Assembly (NCBI RefSeq): GCF_014651035.1
Contig: NZ_BMWC01000002.1
Location: 1 to 64,000 of the forward strand
Source of the DNA: Streptomyces lomondensis
GTDB taxonomy: Bacteria > Actinomycetota > Actinomycetes > Streptomycetales > Streptomycetaceae
Direction: 5' to 3'
Length of the DNA stretch: 64,000 nucleotides
The notes below the pieces were generated by a model. That model saw only the letters and a program-made list of their open reading frames with translations, was not told the origin of the DNA and ran no database searches. Position numbers and translations under genes: made by a program. How positions within the stretch are numbered: the stretch's first letter is position 1; each line of letters starts with the position of its first letter. Below, in pieces: positions 18,510 to 27,540 of this stretch.

Positions 18510-19121
18510 CTAGGAAGCCTCGTGTGGCCGGGGCTCGCGCCACATCGGCCACATCGGCGGGCCGTCCGGGAGGTCGAGGGCCGGGCCGGCCGGCTCGAAC
18601 CCGAGGCGCTCGTACAGCTTGCGGCTGCGGGCGTTGCTGGCCTCCAGGTAGGCGGGCCGTCCCTCGCGGTCGCAGCGGTCGAGGACCGACTCGATGAGCG
18701 CGGTGCCGAGGCCCTCGCCCTGGCGGTCCGGGGCCACGGCGATCATCCACAGGTACTCGTGGGCCCGCCCGGAGGGGTGGATCGCGGCCGTCAGCCGGCC
18801 GATCGCCTCGATGCGCTCGTTGTCCGGGTCGACGGCCTCCCGCGCCTGGGCCGGACCGTCGTCCTCGGCGTCGCCGTCATGGTCGTCGGCCGGCACGGAC
18901 AGCCACAGCGCGCAGGCCGAGCCGTCCTCGGTGACGTCGATCCGGCCGGCCTCGAGCACGGTGTCGGTGAAGGCGGCCATGAGCCCGGGGTGCTTGGCGC
19001 GGCGGTCCTCCGCACCGGGGAAGACCCAGCCGCTCACGGGGTCGTCCCGGAACGCCTCGTCCAGGAGCCGGACGACCAGCTCCCGGTCCCCCTCGCCCGC
19101 CGTCCGGATCGCCACGCCCAT
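18510..19121 (-). CDS. GNAT family N-acetyltransferase
   Basis: This 203-residue acetyltransferase has the acetyl-CoA loop VAPDRQGEGLGTALIESVLDR and the C-terminal LEASNARSRKLYERLGFEPAG. The substrate is unknown. The ATG at 19121 (MGVAIRT) follows AAGGGGCGGG. A longer frame upstream has no family similarity. Its last codons abut the repeat array. Confidence 0.9.
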   Translation of the reverse strand: MGVAIRTAGEGDRELVVRLLDEAFRDDPVSGWVFPGAEDRRAKHPGLMAAFTDTVLEAGRIDVTEDGSACALWLSVPADDHDGDAEDDGPAQAREAVDPDNERIEAIGRLTAAIHPSGRAHEYLWMIAVAPDRQGEGLGTALIESVLDRCDREGRPAYLEASNARSRKLYERLGFEPAGPALDLPDGPPMWPMWREPRPHEAS

Positions 19122-19300
19122 GTCCCGCCCCTTCGCTCGTCCCGACGGGCGTTGATCGTAGGACGGTCGGGGGCCGCCCTGGAGGCTGGGGCGGCAGCTT
19201 GGCGCGATTCCGTCGAACGACTTGATCGAGCCAGGCGCCCGGATGGGGGCGGGCCCCGCACACCGTGGGGAAGTGCGGGACCCGCCGGCCGGAGTCCGGT

Positions 19301-19368
19301 GGCCGTGCGAAGTCAGGTGCCGCACGGCCCCGGCGCTCCGGGGTCCTGCCCTTCGGACGCCCGAAGGG
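19301..19368 (-). terminator. Two hairpins downstream of the prenyl diphosphate synthase
   Basis: CCCTTCGG-ACGC-CCGAAGGG (19349-19368) lies about 40 bp past the stop of the prenyl synthase gene and is its likely terminator. A second hairpin, GGCCGTGCG...CGCACGGCC (19301-19329, 11-base loop), follows. Confidence 0.65.
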
Positions 19369-19406
19369 TCACCGGGTGCTGCCGTTCGCCGGCCACGCGC
19401 CGGCCG

Positions 19407-20582
19407 TCAACTGCTGCGCCGCGTCACGAACTCGGCGAGGGCCAGCAGACCGCCCGCCGCCTCCGGGTCCGGCACCGCGCGCGCCAGTTGCTGCATCGCC
19501 CGGGCCATCCGGTCGGCCGCCTGGCCCTGTGCCCAGTCACGGCCGCCCGCGCGCTCCACGGTCAGGGCGATGTGGTCCAGGTCCTCCTTCTCGCGGGGGC
19601 GGGCGTACAGTTCGGCGAGTTCGGCCGCCGCCGCTGTGCCGGAGGCGAAGGCCGCGACGACCGGCAGGGACTTCTTGCGGGCGGCCAGGTCCGCACCGAC
19701 GGGCTTGCCCGTGCGGCTCGGGTCGCCCCATATGCCGATGACGTCGTCGATGAGCTGGAAGGCGAGCCCGGCCTCCCGGCCGAACGCGTCCAGCGCCGCC
19801 ACGTCCGCGTCCCCGGCGCCCGCGTACAGCCCGCCGATCGCGCACGCGCACCCCAGCAACGCGCCCGTCTTGGCCTCCGCCATCGCGAGCACCTCGTCCA
19901 GCGTGACCTCGCCGGCGCCGCGCCGCTCCATGGCCGTGTCCGCGTGCTGCCCCGCGCACAGTTCGACCACGCAGTCCGCGAGCCGGGCGGCGGCGACCCG
20001 GGCCGCCGGATGCGGATCCTGCGCGAGCAGCCGCAGGGCCAGCGCCTGAAGGGCGTCCCCGGCGAGGATCGCGTCCGCGTCGCCGAACACGGTCCACGCG
20101 GTGGGCCGGTGGCGGCGGACGGCGTCCCGGTCCATCACGTCGTCGTGCAGCAGCGTGAAGTTGTGGATCAGCTCCACCGCCGCGGCCGCCCGGACCGCCT
20201 CCGCCCGTGCCTCGGGTCCCCCGAGGGCGGCCGCCGCGGCGAGGACGAGCGCGGGACGGATCGCCTTGCCGGAGCCGCCCTCGTCCGGGGTGCCGTCCGC
20301 CCGCTCCCAGCCGAAGTGGTAGCGCGCGATCCGGCGCATCGGCCCGGGCAGTGAGCCGAGCGCGGCCCGCAGCACCGGATCGACCTCCGCCCGGGCCCGC
20401 TCCAGGAGCATGACCGCCTCGTGCCCCTCGGCCGGTCCCGGCCGGCCGTCCTGCTGCGTCCCGATGGGGCCCCGCCTTTCCGGAGCCCCGGCCGCTCGCC
20501 GGGGCTCGGCGCCGCGCTGCCCACCGGGGGCGGGCAGCGTCGTCTCCGCCTCGAACTCCACATCCGTGAGGGACTCACCCAT
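19407..20582 (-). CDS. Polyprenyl diphosphate synthase, probable encapsulin cargo
   Basis: A trans-prenyltransferase making a linear isoprenoid diphosphate. Residues 60-391 are the all-helical fold: KAIRP substrate-binding box (106-110), first Asp-rich motif HDDVMD (147-151), second motif DDVIGIWGD (279-287) and a conserved GKPVGADLAARKKSLP. Phe142, five residues before the first Asp, is the position often bulky in short-chain (C15/C20) enzymes. The first about 55 residues are not part of the fold: a conserved-looking acidic MGESLTDVEFEAETTLPAPG head and a Pro/Arg/Gly-rich linker. This resembles the disordered cargo-loading extensions of family 2B encapsulin cargo. It follows the encapsulin gene by 111 bp on the same strand. 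Confidence 0.9.
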   Translation of the reverse strand: MGESLTDVEFEAETTLPAPGGQRGAEPRRAAGAPERRGPIGTQQDGRPGPAEGHEAVMLLERARAEVDPVLRAALGSLPGPMRRIARYHFGWERADGTPDEGGSGKAIRPALVLAAAAALGGPEARAEAVRAAAAVELIHNFTLLHDDVMDRDAVRRHRPTAWTVFGDADAILAGDALQALALRLLAQDPHPAARVAAARLADCVVELCAGQHADTAMERRGAGEVTLDEVLAMAEAKTGALLGCACAIGGLYAGAGDADVAALDAFGREAGLAFQLIDDVIGIWGDPSRTGKPVGADLAARKKSLPVVAAFASGTAAAAELAELYARPREKEDLDHIALTVERAGGRDWAQGQAADRMARAMQQLARAVPDPEAAGGLLALAEFVTRRSS

Positions 20583-20693
20583 GGGACCGCCTCGGAGAAC
20601 GAGCGGACGGTGGCGCTTCCGCTGCCGCTGGGCGCGTGCCCCGAGGATGTACCCGCCCTGCCGGGCGGGGACACGGCCGACGCACCGGAAGCG

Positions 20694-22100
20694 TCACGTC
20701 CAGCGGCCGATCTCGACGTTCTCCAGGACGCCCAGCGCGTCCGGTACCAGGACCGCGGCCGAGTAGTAGGCCGTGACCAGGTACTTGATGATGGCCTGTT
20801 CGTTGATGCCCATGAAGCGCACCGACAGGCTCGGCTCGATCTCGTCCGGGATGCCGGAGGCCCGCAGGCCGATGACGCCCTGGTCGCTCTCGCCGGTACG
20901 CATGGCGATGATCGACGTCGTACGGGCTTCCGTCACCGGGATCTTGTTGCACGGGAAGATCGGCACCCCGCGCCAGGTGGGGATGCGGTTGCCGGCCATG
21001 TCGATGGTCTCGGGGACCAGCCCGCGCTTGTTGAGCTCCCGGCCGATCGCGGCGATCGCGCGCGGGTGGGCGAGGAGCAGCTTGGTGCCGCGGCGCCGGC
21101 TGAGCAGCTCGTCCAGGTCGTCCGGGCCGGGGACGCCGTCGTGCGGCTGGATCCGCTGGTCGTACTCGCAGTTGTGCAGGAGCCCGAAGTCGCGGTTGTT
21201 GATGAGCTCGTGCTCCTGGCGCTCCTTCAGCGCCTCGACCGTCAGCCGGATCTGCTGCTCGGTCTGGTTCATCGGCTGGTTGTAGAGGTCGGCCACGCGC
21301 GTGTGGATGCGCAGCACGGTCTGGGCGACGCTCAGTTCGTACTCACGGGGCCGGGCCTCGTAGTCGACGAAGGTGTGCGGGATGTCCGGCTCGCCGGAGT
21401 GGCCGGAGGCGAGGTCGATCTCCTTCTCGCCGTACTTGTTGGAGCGCTGCCGGGGGATCGCGCGGCGCTGCTCGAGGTGCTCGCGCAGCGTGTCCGAGCG
21501 CTCCGCGATCTGCTCGAACTCCTGGCGGGGCAGCACGAGTACGGTGCACGCGGTGAGCGCGCGGGCCGTGTACTCCCAGATGGCGTCCTCGTTCAGGAGG
21601 GCCTCGTCGCCGAAGTAGGCGCCGTCGGCGAGGACTCCGAGGGACTCGTCGTCCCCGTACGGGCCCGTGCCGATCTTCTCCACCCGGCCGTGCGCGAGCA
21701 GGTACACCTCGTCGGACTGGCTTCCGAAGGAGGCGATCACCTGGCCCGCCTGGATCTCCCGCTGCTCGCAGCGGCGGGCGATCTCGGAGAGCACCTCCTC
21801 GTCCTCGTACGACCGCAGCGCGGGCAGTTCGCCCAGCTCCGCGGGGATGATCTCGACGCGGTCGCCGGTCTTCACGAACGTCATCCGTCCGTCGCCCACG
21901 GCGAAGGTCAGTCGCCGGTTCACGCGGTACGTACCACCCTGGATGTCCACCCAGGGCAGCATGCGCAGCAGCCAGCGGGAGCTGATCTCCTGCATCTGCG
22001 GCACGGACTTGGTCGTGGTGGCCAGGTTCCGCGCGGCCGCCGTGCCGAGACTCTGCTGCGGCTTGGTCTCCTCCGCGCGGACCTCTTCGCCTACCGACAT
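20694..22100 (-). CDS. Family 2B encapsulin shell protein with cNMP-binding domain (EshA/EshB type)
   Basis: This 468-residue protein is a HK97-fold encapsulin of family 2B. Residues 1-90 hold the N-arm and first part of the shell fold; residues about 95-215 are an inserted cyclic-nucleotide-binding domain with the phosphate-cassette-like [11 protein letters not shown]...YTARAL; residues 216-468 complete the shell fold ([61 protein letters not shown]). It should assemble into a capsid around cargo. Streptomyces EshA proteins belong here, and EshA influences ppGpp and antibiotic production in S. coelicolor. ATG 22100 has GGGAGGG about 10 bp upstream. The adjacent prenyl synthase is the natural cargo candidate. 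Confidence 0.93.
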   Translation of the reverse strand: MSVGEEVRAEETKPQQSLGTAAARNLATTTKSVPQMQEISSRWLLRMLPWVDIQGGTYRVNRRLTFAVGDGRMTFVKTGDRVEIIPAELGELPALRSYEDEEVLSEIARRCEQREIQAGQVIASFGSQSDEVYLLAHGRVEKIGTGPYGDDESLGVLADGAYFGDEALLNEDAIWEYTARALTACTVLVLPRQEFEQIAERSDTLREHLEQRRAIPRQRSNKYGEKEIDLASGHSGEPDIPHTFVDYEARPREYELSVAQTVLRIHTRVADLYNQPMNQTEQQIRLTVEALKERQEHELINNRDFGLLHNCEYDQRIQPHDGVPGPDDLDELLSRRRGTKLLLAHPRAIAAIGRELNKRGLVPETIDMAGNRIPTWRGVPIFPCNKIPVTEARTTSIIAMRTGESDQGVIGLRASGIPDEIEPSLSVRFMGINEQAIIKYLVTAYYSAAVLVPDALGVLENVEIGRWT

Positions 22101-22385
22101 AGAGAACTGCCCTCCCGTTTGTGATCGACGCCCCGGGCATCGACGTGCATGCGCAAGCCTTCCGCACGCGGCGCCGCGGTGGTATTACCCGAAAGAGCGG
22201 GAATGGATCTTCGTACCCCTGGGCAGAGGGGGCACATTTCGGGTGTTCGAAGGAGCCGCGACCCGGCCCCGGACCGGGTGGCGACAACCCGTGGGAACCT
22301 GTCGGTAATGCCTCTGGGGCGCGTCCGGGGCCGGACCTAGCGTGGTGAACCGTCCCCGCCACCCACTCCAGAAACGGCCCCCTCC

Positions 22386-22850
22386 ATGCAGTACATCGCG
22401 CCGATCGGCATCGGCGTCCTCTACGCCCTGTTGATGTCCCTCGTCCGAGAGCCTCACCGGCGGCGTCTGAACGCGCTGATGGTCGCCGGTGCCGGTGCCG
22501 CGTATCTCAGCGGCGGCGGTCTGGGCGGCTGGGAGTTCGCCTTCACCGCGCTCGTCACCTATGTCGCCTTCCGCGGCCTGGAGTCGTGGACGTGGATCGG
22601 CGTCGGCTGGCTGCTGCACACGGCGTGGGACATCGTCCACCACGTCAAGGGCAACCCGATCGTCCCGTCCGCCCACACCTCGTCCCTGGGCTGCGCGATC
22701 TGCGACCCGGTGATCGCGCTCTGGTGCCTGCGGGGCGGACCGTCGCTCATCGAGCTGGTGCGCGACCGGCGCCGGCCCGGGCGGCCGCGGCCCGAGCCGG
22801 GCTCCCGGGAAGGTCTCGGCCCCGAGTCCCCCTCCCCCACCCCCGGGTGA
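22386..22850 (+). CDS. DUF6010 family integral membrane protein
   Basis: This 154-residue protein has about four hydrophobic segments, starting MQYIAPIGIGVLYALLMSLV, and the conserved block GVGWLLHTAWDIVHHVKGNPIVP with three His residues, characteristic of DUF6010. Function unknown. A TAGCGT hexamer at about 22338 could be its promoter, leaving a short leader. It is divergent from the encapsulin gene across 285 bp and lies 10 bp before the PLP enzyme. Confidence 0.85.
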   Translation: MQYIAPIGIGVLYALLMSLVREPHRRRLNALMVAGAGAAYLSGGGLGGWEFAFTALVTYVAFRGLESWTWIGVGWLLHTAWDIVHHVKGNPIVPSAHTSSLGCAICDPVIALWCLRGGPSLIELVRDRRRPGRPRPEPGSREGLGPESPSPTPG

Positions 22851-22860
22851 CAATGGCCGG

Positions 22861-23769
22861 GTGACCAGCCCCGGCCCTCCCGGCCTCGCCGCACTGCGCC
22901 CCCGGTTGCCCTCGCCGGTGCAGGAGGTCGTCGACGGCCGGTTCGAGCGCCGGGGCGTCCGGCTGCTGCTGAAGCGGGACGACCTGATCCATCCGGAGCT
23001 GATCGGCAACAAGTGGCGCAAGCTGGCGCCGAACCTCGCGGCGGCGGCCGGCCGTACGGTCGTCACCTTCGGCGGCGCCTGGTCCAACCACCTGCGCGCG
23101 ACGGCCGCGGCCGGCCGGCTACTCGGCATCCCCACGGTCGGTGTCGTACGCGGCGACGAGCTGGCCGGCCGGCCCCTCAACCCCTCGCTGGCCCGCTGCG
23201 CGGCGGACGGCATGCGGCTGCACTTCGTCGACCGGGCGACGTACCGCCGCAAGTCCGAGCCGCGGACCCTGGCCGACGTCCTGCGCGCGGCGGACGCCGA
23301 GGAGGCCTACGTCGTCCCCGAGGGCGGCAGCAACGCCGAGGCCGTACGCGGCTGCCGGGCGCTCGGCGCCGAGCTGCGCGGCCGGGCCGATGTCGTCGCC
23401 GTGGCCTGCGGCACCGGCGGCACGCTGGCGGGACTGGCCGCCGGTCTCGGCCCCGGGCAGCGCGCCCTGGGTGTGCCGGTCCTCAAGGGCGGCTTCCTGA
23501 CCGCCGACACGGAGGCTTTGCAGCAGCGGGCCTTCGGCGGCCCGCGCGGCGCCTGGAACCTGGACGACCGCTTCCATTTCGGCGGCTACGCGCGCGTGCC
23601 CGACGAGCTCGACGCCTTCGCGGCGGACTTCGAGCACCGTCACGGCCTGCCCGTCGAGCGCCTGTACGTCGCCAAGCTGCTGTACGGGCTCGTCGCGCTT
23701 GCCGGGGAAGGGGCCTTCCCGCGCGGGACGACGGTGGCGGCCGTGGTCACCGGCCGCCCCTTCCCCTGA
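22861..23769 (+). CDS. PLP-dependent ACC deaminase/D-cysteine desulfhydrase family enzyme
   Basis: This 302-residue fold-type II PLP enzyme has the lysine motif LIGNKWRKL near residue 50 (Schiff-base Lys), the SNH box GGAWSNHLRATAAAG, and the phosphate-binding glycine loop ACGTGGTLAGLAAGL. These are typical of 1-aminocyclopropane-1-carboxylate deaminase/D-cysteine desulfhydrase, but specificity residues cannot be judged. GTG 22861 follows a GACAAT hexamer by six bases, so it may also be read from a leaderless transcript. It is 10 bp after the DUF6010 gene. Confidence 0.88.
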   Translation: MTSPGPPGLAALRPRLPSPVQEVVDGRFERRGVRLLLKRDDLIHPELIGNKWRKLAPNLAAAAGRTVVTFGGAWSNHLRATAAAGRLLGIPTVGVVRGDELAGRPLNPSLARCAADGMRLHFVDRATYRRKSEPRTLADVLRAADAEEAYVVPEGGSNAEAVRGCRALGAELRGRADVVAVACGTGGTLAGLAAGLGPGQRALGVPVLKGGFLTADTEALQQRAFGGPRGAWNLDDRFHFGGYARVPDELDAFAADFEHRHGLPVERLYVAKLLYGLVALAGEGAFPRGTTVAAVVTGRPFP

Positions 23770-23784
23770 CGGTCGGCGCGGTCC

Positions 23785-25383
23785 CTACGCCGCCTCCCGG
23801 AAGGCCGCCGCCTCCTCCAGGTCCAGCCTGCGCAGCAGGGTCCGCAGCATCTCGTCGTCGATGTAGCGGCCGTCCCGGAGCCTGACGAACACCTCCCGCT
23901 CGGCGCTGATCATCTCCCGCGACAGCCGCCGGTAGGTGTCGTCGACGGACTCCCCGGTGACCGGGTTGGCCTGCCCGAGCCGTTCCCAGACGGCGTTGCG
24001 GCGGCGCTCCAGGACGGTGCGCAGCCGGTCGGCGAGCGGGGCGGGCAGGGCGTTGCGCTCGTCGGAGAGAAGCTCGTCCAGGCGCCGCTCGGCGGCCCGG
24101 GAGGCCTGGGCCTGGGCGTTGGCCTCGGCGAGCGTCTCGGCGTGCGCGTCCCGCCCGGGGAACTTCAGCAGACGGATCAGCGGGGGCAGGGTCAGGCCCT
24201 GCACGACCAGGGTCCCGATGACCGTCGTGAAGGTCAGGAACAGGATGAGGTTGCGGTGCGGGAAGGGCTCCTCCCCGTCGTGCATGGTGAGCGGGATGGA
24301 GAAGGCGATGGCCAGCGAGACCACGCCCCGCATCCCGGCCCACGCGATGATGAACGGCCCCTTCCACGTGAGGCTCTCCTCGCGCTCACGGATCCGTGCC
24401 GACATCAGCCGCGGCAGGAAGGCCGCCGGGTACACCCACACGAACCGGGCCGCGACCACCACCAGGAAGATGGCGAGCGCGTACCAGGCCGCCTCGGCGC
24501 CCTCGTACTCGCCGAGCCCCCTCAGCACCACCGGCAGCTGGAGGCCGATCAGCGCGAACACCGCCGACTCCAGGACGAACGCGACCATCTTCCACACCGC
24601 TTCCTCCTGGAGACGGGTGGCGAAGTCGACCTGCCACGCGCGGTGTCCCAGGTAGAGCGCGACGACCACGACCGCGAGGACACCGGAGGCGTGCACCTGC
24701 TCGGCGGTGGCGTACGCGACGAACGGGATCAGCAGGGAGAGCGTGTTCTGGAGCAGCGCCTCCTTCACGTGCGTGCGCAGCCAGTGGATCGGCGCCATCA
24801 GCACCAGCCCGACCAGGACGCCGCCGACCGCCGCGAGCAGGAACTCGCCGATGCCCCCGGCCCAGGTCGCGCCCTCGCCGACGGCGGCGGCCAGGGCGAC
24901 CCGGTAGGCCGTGATCGCGGTGGCGTCGTTCAGCAGGGACTCGCCCTGGAGGATCGTGGTGATCCGCGAGGGCAGTCCGACCCGGCGGGCCACGGCCGTG
25001 GCCGCGACCGCGTCCGGCGGCGCCACCACCGCGCCGAACACCAGGGCCGCCGTCAGCGGCAGGTCCGGCACGATCAGGTACAGGGCCCAGCCGACGGCGA
25101 AGGTCGCGAACAGCACGTACCCGACGGACAGCATCGCCACCGGCCGCAGCTGGGCGCGCAGGTCGAGGTAGGAGCTGTCGGTGGCGGCCGTGTGCAGCAG
25201 CGGGGGCAGGATGAGCGGCAGGACGATGTGCGGGTCGAGGGTGTAGTCGGGCACTCCGGGGACGTAGCTGACCAGCAGCCCGGCCGCCACCAGCAGCAGC
25301 GGCGCCGGCACCGGCGTGCGCCGCGCGGCCGCGGCGATCACGGCGCTGCCCGCCACCAGCAGCAACAGTGGCATCACGCCCAT
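23785..25383 (-). CDS. Na+/H+ antiporter, CPA1 family
   Basis: Membrane antiporter of 532 residues, with about twelve membrane segments in the first 400 and a cytoplasmic helical tail. The core is recognisable from the conserved FGAVVAPPDAVAATAVARRVGLP (ion-binding Asp region), ILQGESLLNDATAITAYRVAL (ND motif), and WAGMRGVVSLAIAFSIPL. The tail (residues about 420-532) is rich in Arg/Glu/Leu. The start is taken as ATG 25383; an in-frame ATG three codons on is also possible. It is convergent with the PLP gene and divergent from the zinc-finger gene. Confidence 0.92.
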   Translation of the reverse strand: MGVMPLLLLVAGSAVIAAAARRTPVPAPLLLVAAGLLVSYVPGVPDYTLDPHIVLPLILPPLLHTAATDSSYLDLRAQLRPVAMLSVGYVLFATFAVGWALYLIVPDLPLTAALVFGAVVAPPDAVAATAVARRVGLPSRITTILQGESLLNDATAITAYRVALAAAVGEGATWAGGIGEFLLAAVGGVLVGLVLMAPIHWLRTHVKEALLQNTLSLLIPFVAYATAEQVHASGVLAVVVVALYLGHRAWQVDFATRLQEEAVWKMVAFVLESAVFALIGLQLPVVLRGLGEYEGAEAAWYALAIFLVVVAARFVWVYPAAFLPRLMSARIREREESLTWKGPFIIAWAGMRGVVSLAIAFSIPLTMHDGEEPFPHRNLILFLTFTTVIGTLVVQGLTLPPLIRLLKFPGRDAHAETLAEANAQAQASRAAERRLDELLSDERNALPAPLADRLRTVLERRRNAVWERLGQANPVTGESVDDTYRRLSREMISAEREVFVRLRDGRYIDDEMLRTLLRRLDLEEAAAFREAA

Positions 25384-25445
25384 CGTTCTCGCCCCACCCT
25401 CTTTTTCGACGCGGTCTTCCGCCCGACCGTCGTAACCTGGCAATC

Positions 25446-25706
25446 ATGAAACAGTGCACGCATGCCGACGCGCTGCCGCACCCCGAACCCGGCCCGCTCA
25501 GCGAGACGTGTCCGGAGTGTCTGGCGGAGGGCATGGATCCGGTGCAACTACGGCTGTGCCTCACCTGCGGTCACGTCGGCTGCTGCGACTCCTCCCCGGG
25601 GAGGCACGCGGCGGAGCACCACAATCAGTCCGGGCACCCTGTGATGCGGACTCACGAGCCCGGGGAGACCTGGCGGTGGTGTTTCGTCGACCATGTCCTT
25701 GTGTGA
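25446..25706 (+). CDS. UBP-type zinc finger protein
   Basis: This 86-residue protein is a single ZnF-UBP domain: MKQCTHADALPHPEPG, ETCPECLAEG, LCLTCGHVGCCDSSPGRHAAEHHNQSGHPVM, and a WRWCFVDHVLV end. In eukaryotes this fold binds ubiquitin C-termini; in bacteria its ligand is not established. The ATG at 25446 is seven bases after TAACCT, consistent with a leaderless transcript. It is divergent from the antiporter gene. Confidence 0.9.
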   Translation: MKQCTHADALPHPEPGPLSETCPECLAEGMDPVQLRLCLTCGHVGCCDSSPGRHAAEHHNQSGHPVMRTHEPGETWRWCFVDHVLV

Positions 25707-25802
25707 CTCGACAGGACCCCGGCGCAGGACGGTTCGACCGTCTGACGTCTGGGTACGTCAATCCGGCGCGCGCTCTTCCCATTTGGGCCCGCCCAACCCC
25801 TA

Positions 25803-25848
25803 GACACGGAGCGTGTCCACAGGTTTACTGTGAGTGACGACAGGGGTT
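25803..25848 (+). promoter_or_regulatory. Candidate regulatory elements upstream of prsH-sigH
   Basis: GACACG-GAG-CGTGTC (25803-25817) is a perfect inverted repeat. It is followed by GTTT (25823-25826) and, 16 bases later, GGGGTT (25843-25848), a pattern resembling sigma-B-type promoters that stress sigma factors such as sigma-H use. In S. coelicolor the sigH locus has several promoters, one sigma-H dependent; the match here is only approximate. Confidence 0.35.
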
Positions 25849-25966
25849 GGGGTCCCGGGGACAGGACCGTCGAGAGCGCGATAGCGTCACCGCTGAACCA
25901 CGTATCGCGTTACCTCCGGGGGGCAACCCTCGGCCCTAGAACGCTTGTACCACCATGGAGGTGAGG

Positions 25967-26380
25967 GTGTCCCAGATCGCAGGCGAGCCCGCGACCCAGG
26001 ACTTCGTGGAAGTCCGGCTGCCGGCCGCGGGTGCCTACCTGTCGGTGCTGCGTACGGCCACGGCCGGTCTCGCGGCCCGTTTGGACTTCACCCTCGACGA
26101 GATCGAGGACCTGCGCATCGCGGTGGACGAGGCCTGCGCGATCCTGCTTCAGCAGGCCGTGCCCGGCTCGGTGCTCAGCTGTGTCTTCCGCCTCGTCGAC
26201 GACTCACTCGAGGTCACCGTCTCGGCACCGACCACGGATGGTCATGCCCCCTCGCGGGACACCTTCGCCTGGACCGTCCTGTCCGCTCTGGCGGGCAAGG
26301 TCTCCTCTGCCGTGGACAAGGACAAAACCGTTTCGATCAGCCTCTACAAACAGCGCGGCGCGGGACCCGGGCCGGCGTGA
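25967..26380 (+). CDS. prsH: Anti-sigma factor, RsbW-like kinase fold (PrsH/UshX)
   Basis: This 137-residue protein has the HATPase fold of RsbW/SpoIIAB anti-sigma factors: DFTLDEIEDLRIAVDEACAILL carries the N-box (with Glu in place of the usual Asn environment) and VSAPTTDGHAPSRD the later region. It should bind and inhibit the sigma-B-type factor encoded next. GTG 25967 is preferred over the ATG at 25955 because GGAGGTG precedes it. The stop overlaps the sigH GTG start (GTGA), so translation is coupled. The short ATP-lid region suggests weak or absent kinase activity; that is inference. Confidence 0.9.
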   Translation: MSQIAGEPATQDFVEVRLPAAGAYLSVLRTATAGLAARLDFTLDEIEDLRIAVDEACAILLQQAVPGSVLSCVFRLVDDSLEVTVSAPTTDGHAPSRDTFAWTVLSALAGKVSSAVDKDKTVSISLYKQRGAGPGPA

Positions 26381-27540
26381 GGAACGAGGACGGGCCGGTG
26401 CGGGACGAAGAGCGCAGCACACGAGAGCTGCCGGCCGAGGGCACAGGCACGGGCACGGGCGGTCCGAGCGGGGCCCGGCCCATGGCGGACGGCATCGACG
26501 GCATCCCCGAGCAGGCCCGCCCGCATCCGGAGGACGACTCCGCGGGGGCCGTCCTCCCGGACGGCGGGCGGCAGGACCGGGACAGTGCCATGCGGAGCGC
26601 GCCTCCGGGCGGGGGGATCACCGCATCCCCTGTCCAGGGGGGTCCTCCCACTCGCGGGAAGTCGAGAGTGGCGGAGGAGGCGAGGGCTCGGGGAAGGGCG
26701 ACGGGCGGGACGATGAGCGAGCACGAGCGACACTCCGAGGACGAGACGCCGAGCGCGCACCAGGCACAGGGTGCGCAGCACGGCTCTCCGGACCGCAGCG
26801 GGGCGCGCGAGATGTTCCTCAAACTGCGCACCCTGAGCAACGGCAGTCCCGAGTACGCGGAGCTGCGCAACCAGCTGGTCCGCATGCACCTGCCGCTCGT
26901 GGAGCACCTCGCACGCCGCTTCCGCAACCGCGGCGAGCCGCTGGACGACCTCACCCAGGTCGCCACGATCGGGCTGATCAAGTCGGTCGACCGCTTCGAC
27001 CCGGACCGCGGCGTGGAGTTCTCCACGTATGCGACCCCGACGGTCGTCGGCGAGATCAAGCGGCACTTCCGCGACAAGGGCTGGGCGGTGCGCGTCCCGC
27101 GCCGGCTCCAGGAGCTGCGCCTGTCGCTGACCACGGCCACGGCCGAGCTCTCGCAGCTGCACGGCCGCTCCCCCACGGTCCACGAGCTCGCCGAGAAGCT
27201 GGCGATCTCGGAGGAGGAGGTCCTGGAGGGCCTGGAGTCCGCCAACGCGTACTCCACGCTGTCCCTGGACGTCCCCGACACCGACGACGAGTCCCCGGCG
27301 GTCGCGGACACCCTCGGCGCCGAGGACGAGGCGCTGGAGGGCGTGGAGTACCGGGAGTCCCTCAAGCCGCTGCTGGAGGACCTGCCGCCGCGCGAGAAGC
27401 GGATCCTGCTGCTGCGGTTCTTCGGCAACATGACCCAGTCGCAGATCGCGCAGGAGGTCGGCATCTCGCAGATGCACGTCTCCCGGCTGCTGGCGCGCAC
27501 GCTGGCGCAGCTGCGGGAGAAGCTCCTCGTCGAGGAGTGA
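26377..27540 (+). CDS. sigH: Stress-response sigma factor SigH, sigma-B/F type
   Basis: The full frame from GTG 26377 gives 387 residues: a 110-residue disordered N-terminal extension, then the sigma-70 core. Region 2 is RNQLVRMHLPLVEHLARRFR with GEPLDDLTQVATIGLIKSVDRFDPDRGVEFSTYATP, region 3 includes VRVPRRLQELRLSLTTA, and region 4 ends LPPREKRILLLRFFGNMTQSQIAQEVGISQMHVSRLLARTL. An internal ATG at 26713 (MSEHERHSED) would give 275 residues and also has a fair ribosome site. In S. coelicolor, sigH makes long and short products in osmotic stress and development, so both starts may be used. Overlap with prsH couples synthesis with its inhibitor. Confidence 0.92.
   Translation: MRNEDGPVRDEERSTRELPAEGTGTGTGGPSGARPMADGIDGIPEQARPHPEDDSAGAVLPDGGRQDRDSAMRSAPPGGGITASPVQGGPPTRGKSRVAEEARARGRATGGTMSEHERHSEDETPSAHQAQGAQHGSPDRSGAREMFLKLRTLSNGSPEYAELRNQLVRMHLPLVEHLARRFRNRGEPLDDLTQVATIGLIKSVDRFDPDRGVEFSTYATPTVVGEIKRHFRDKGWAVRVPRRLQELRLSLTTATAELSQLHGRSPTVHELAEKLAISEEEVLEGLESANAYSTLSLDVPDTDDESPAVADTLGAEDEALEGVEYRESLKPLLEDLPPREKRILLLRFFGNMTQSQIAQEVGISQMHVSRLLARTLAQLREKLLVEE

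Noticed and set aside
20421..22124. A 567-codon open frame on the plus strand
   Set aside because: It is antisense to the encapsulin gene, which has family similarity and codon bias; the plus frame has none.
25955..25966. ATG 25955 as the prsH start
   Set aside because: It has no ribosome site, whereas GTG 25967 is preceded by GGAGGTG that includes this ATG.
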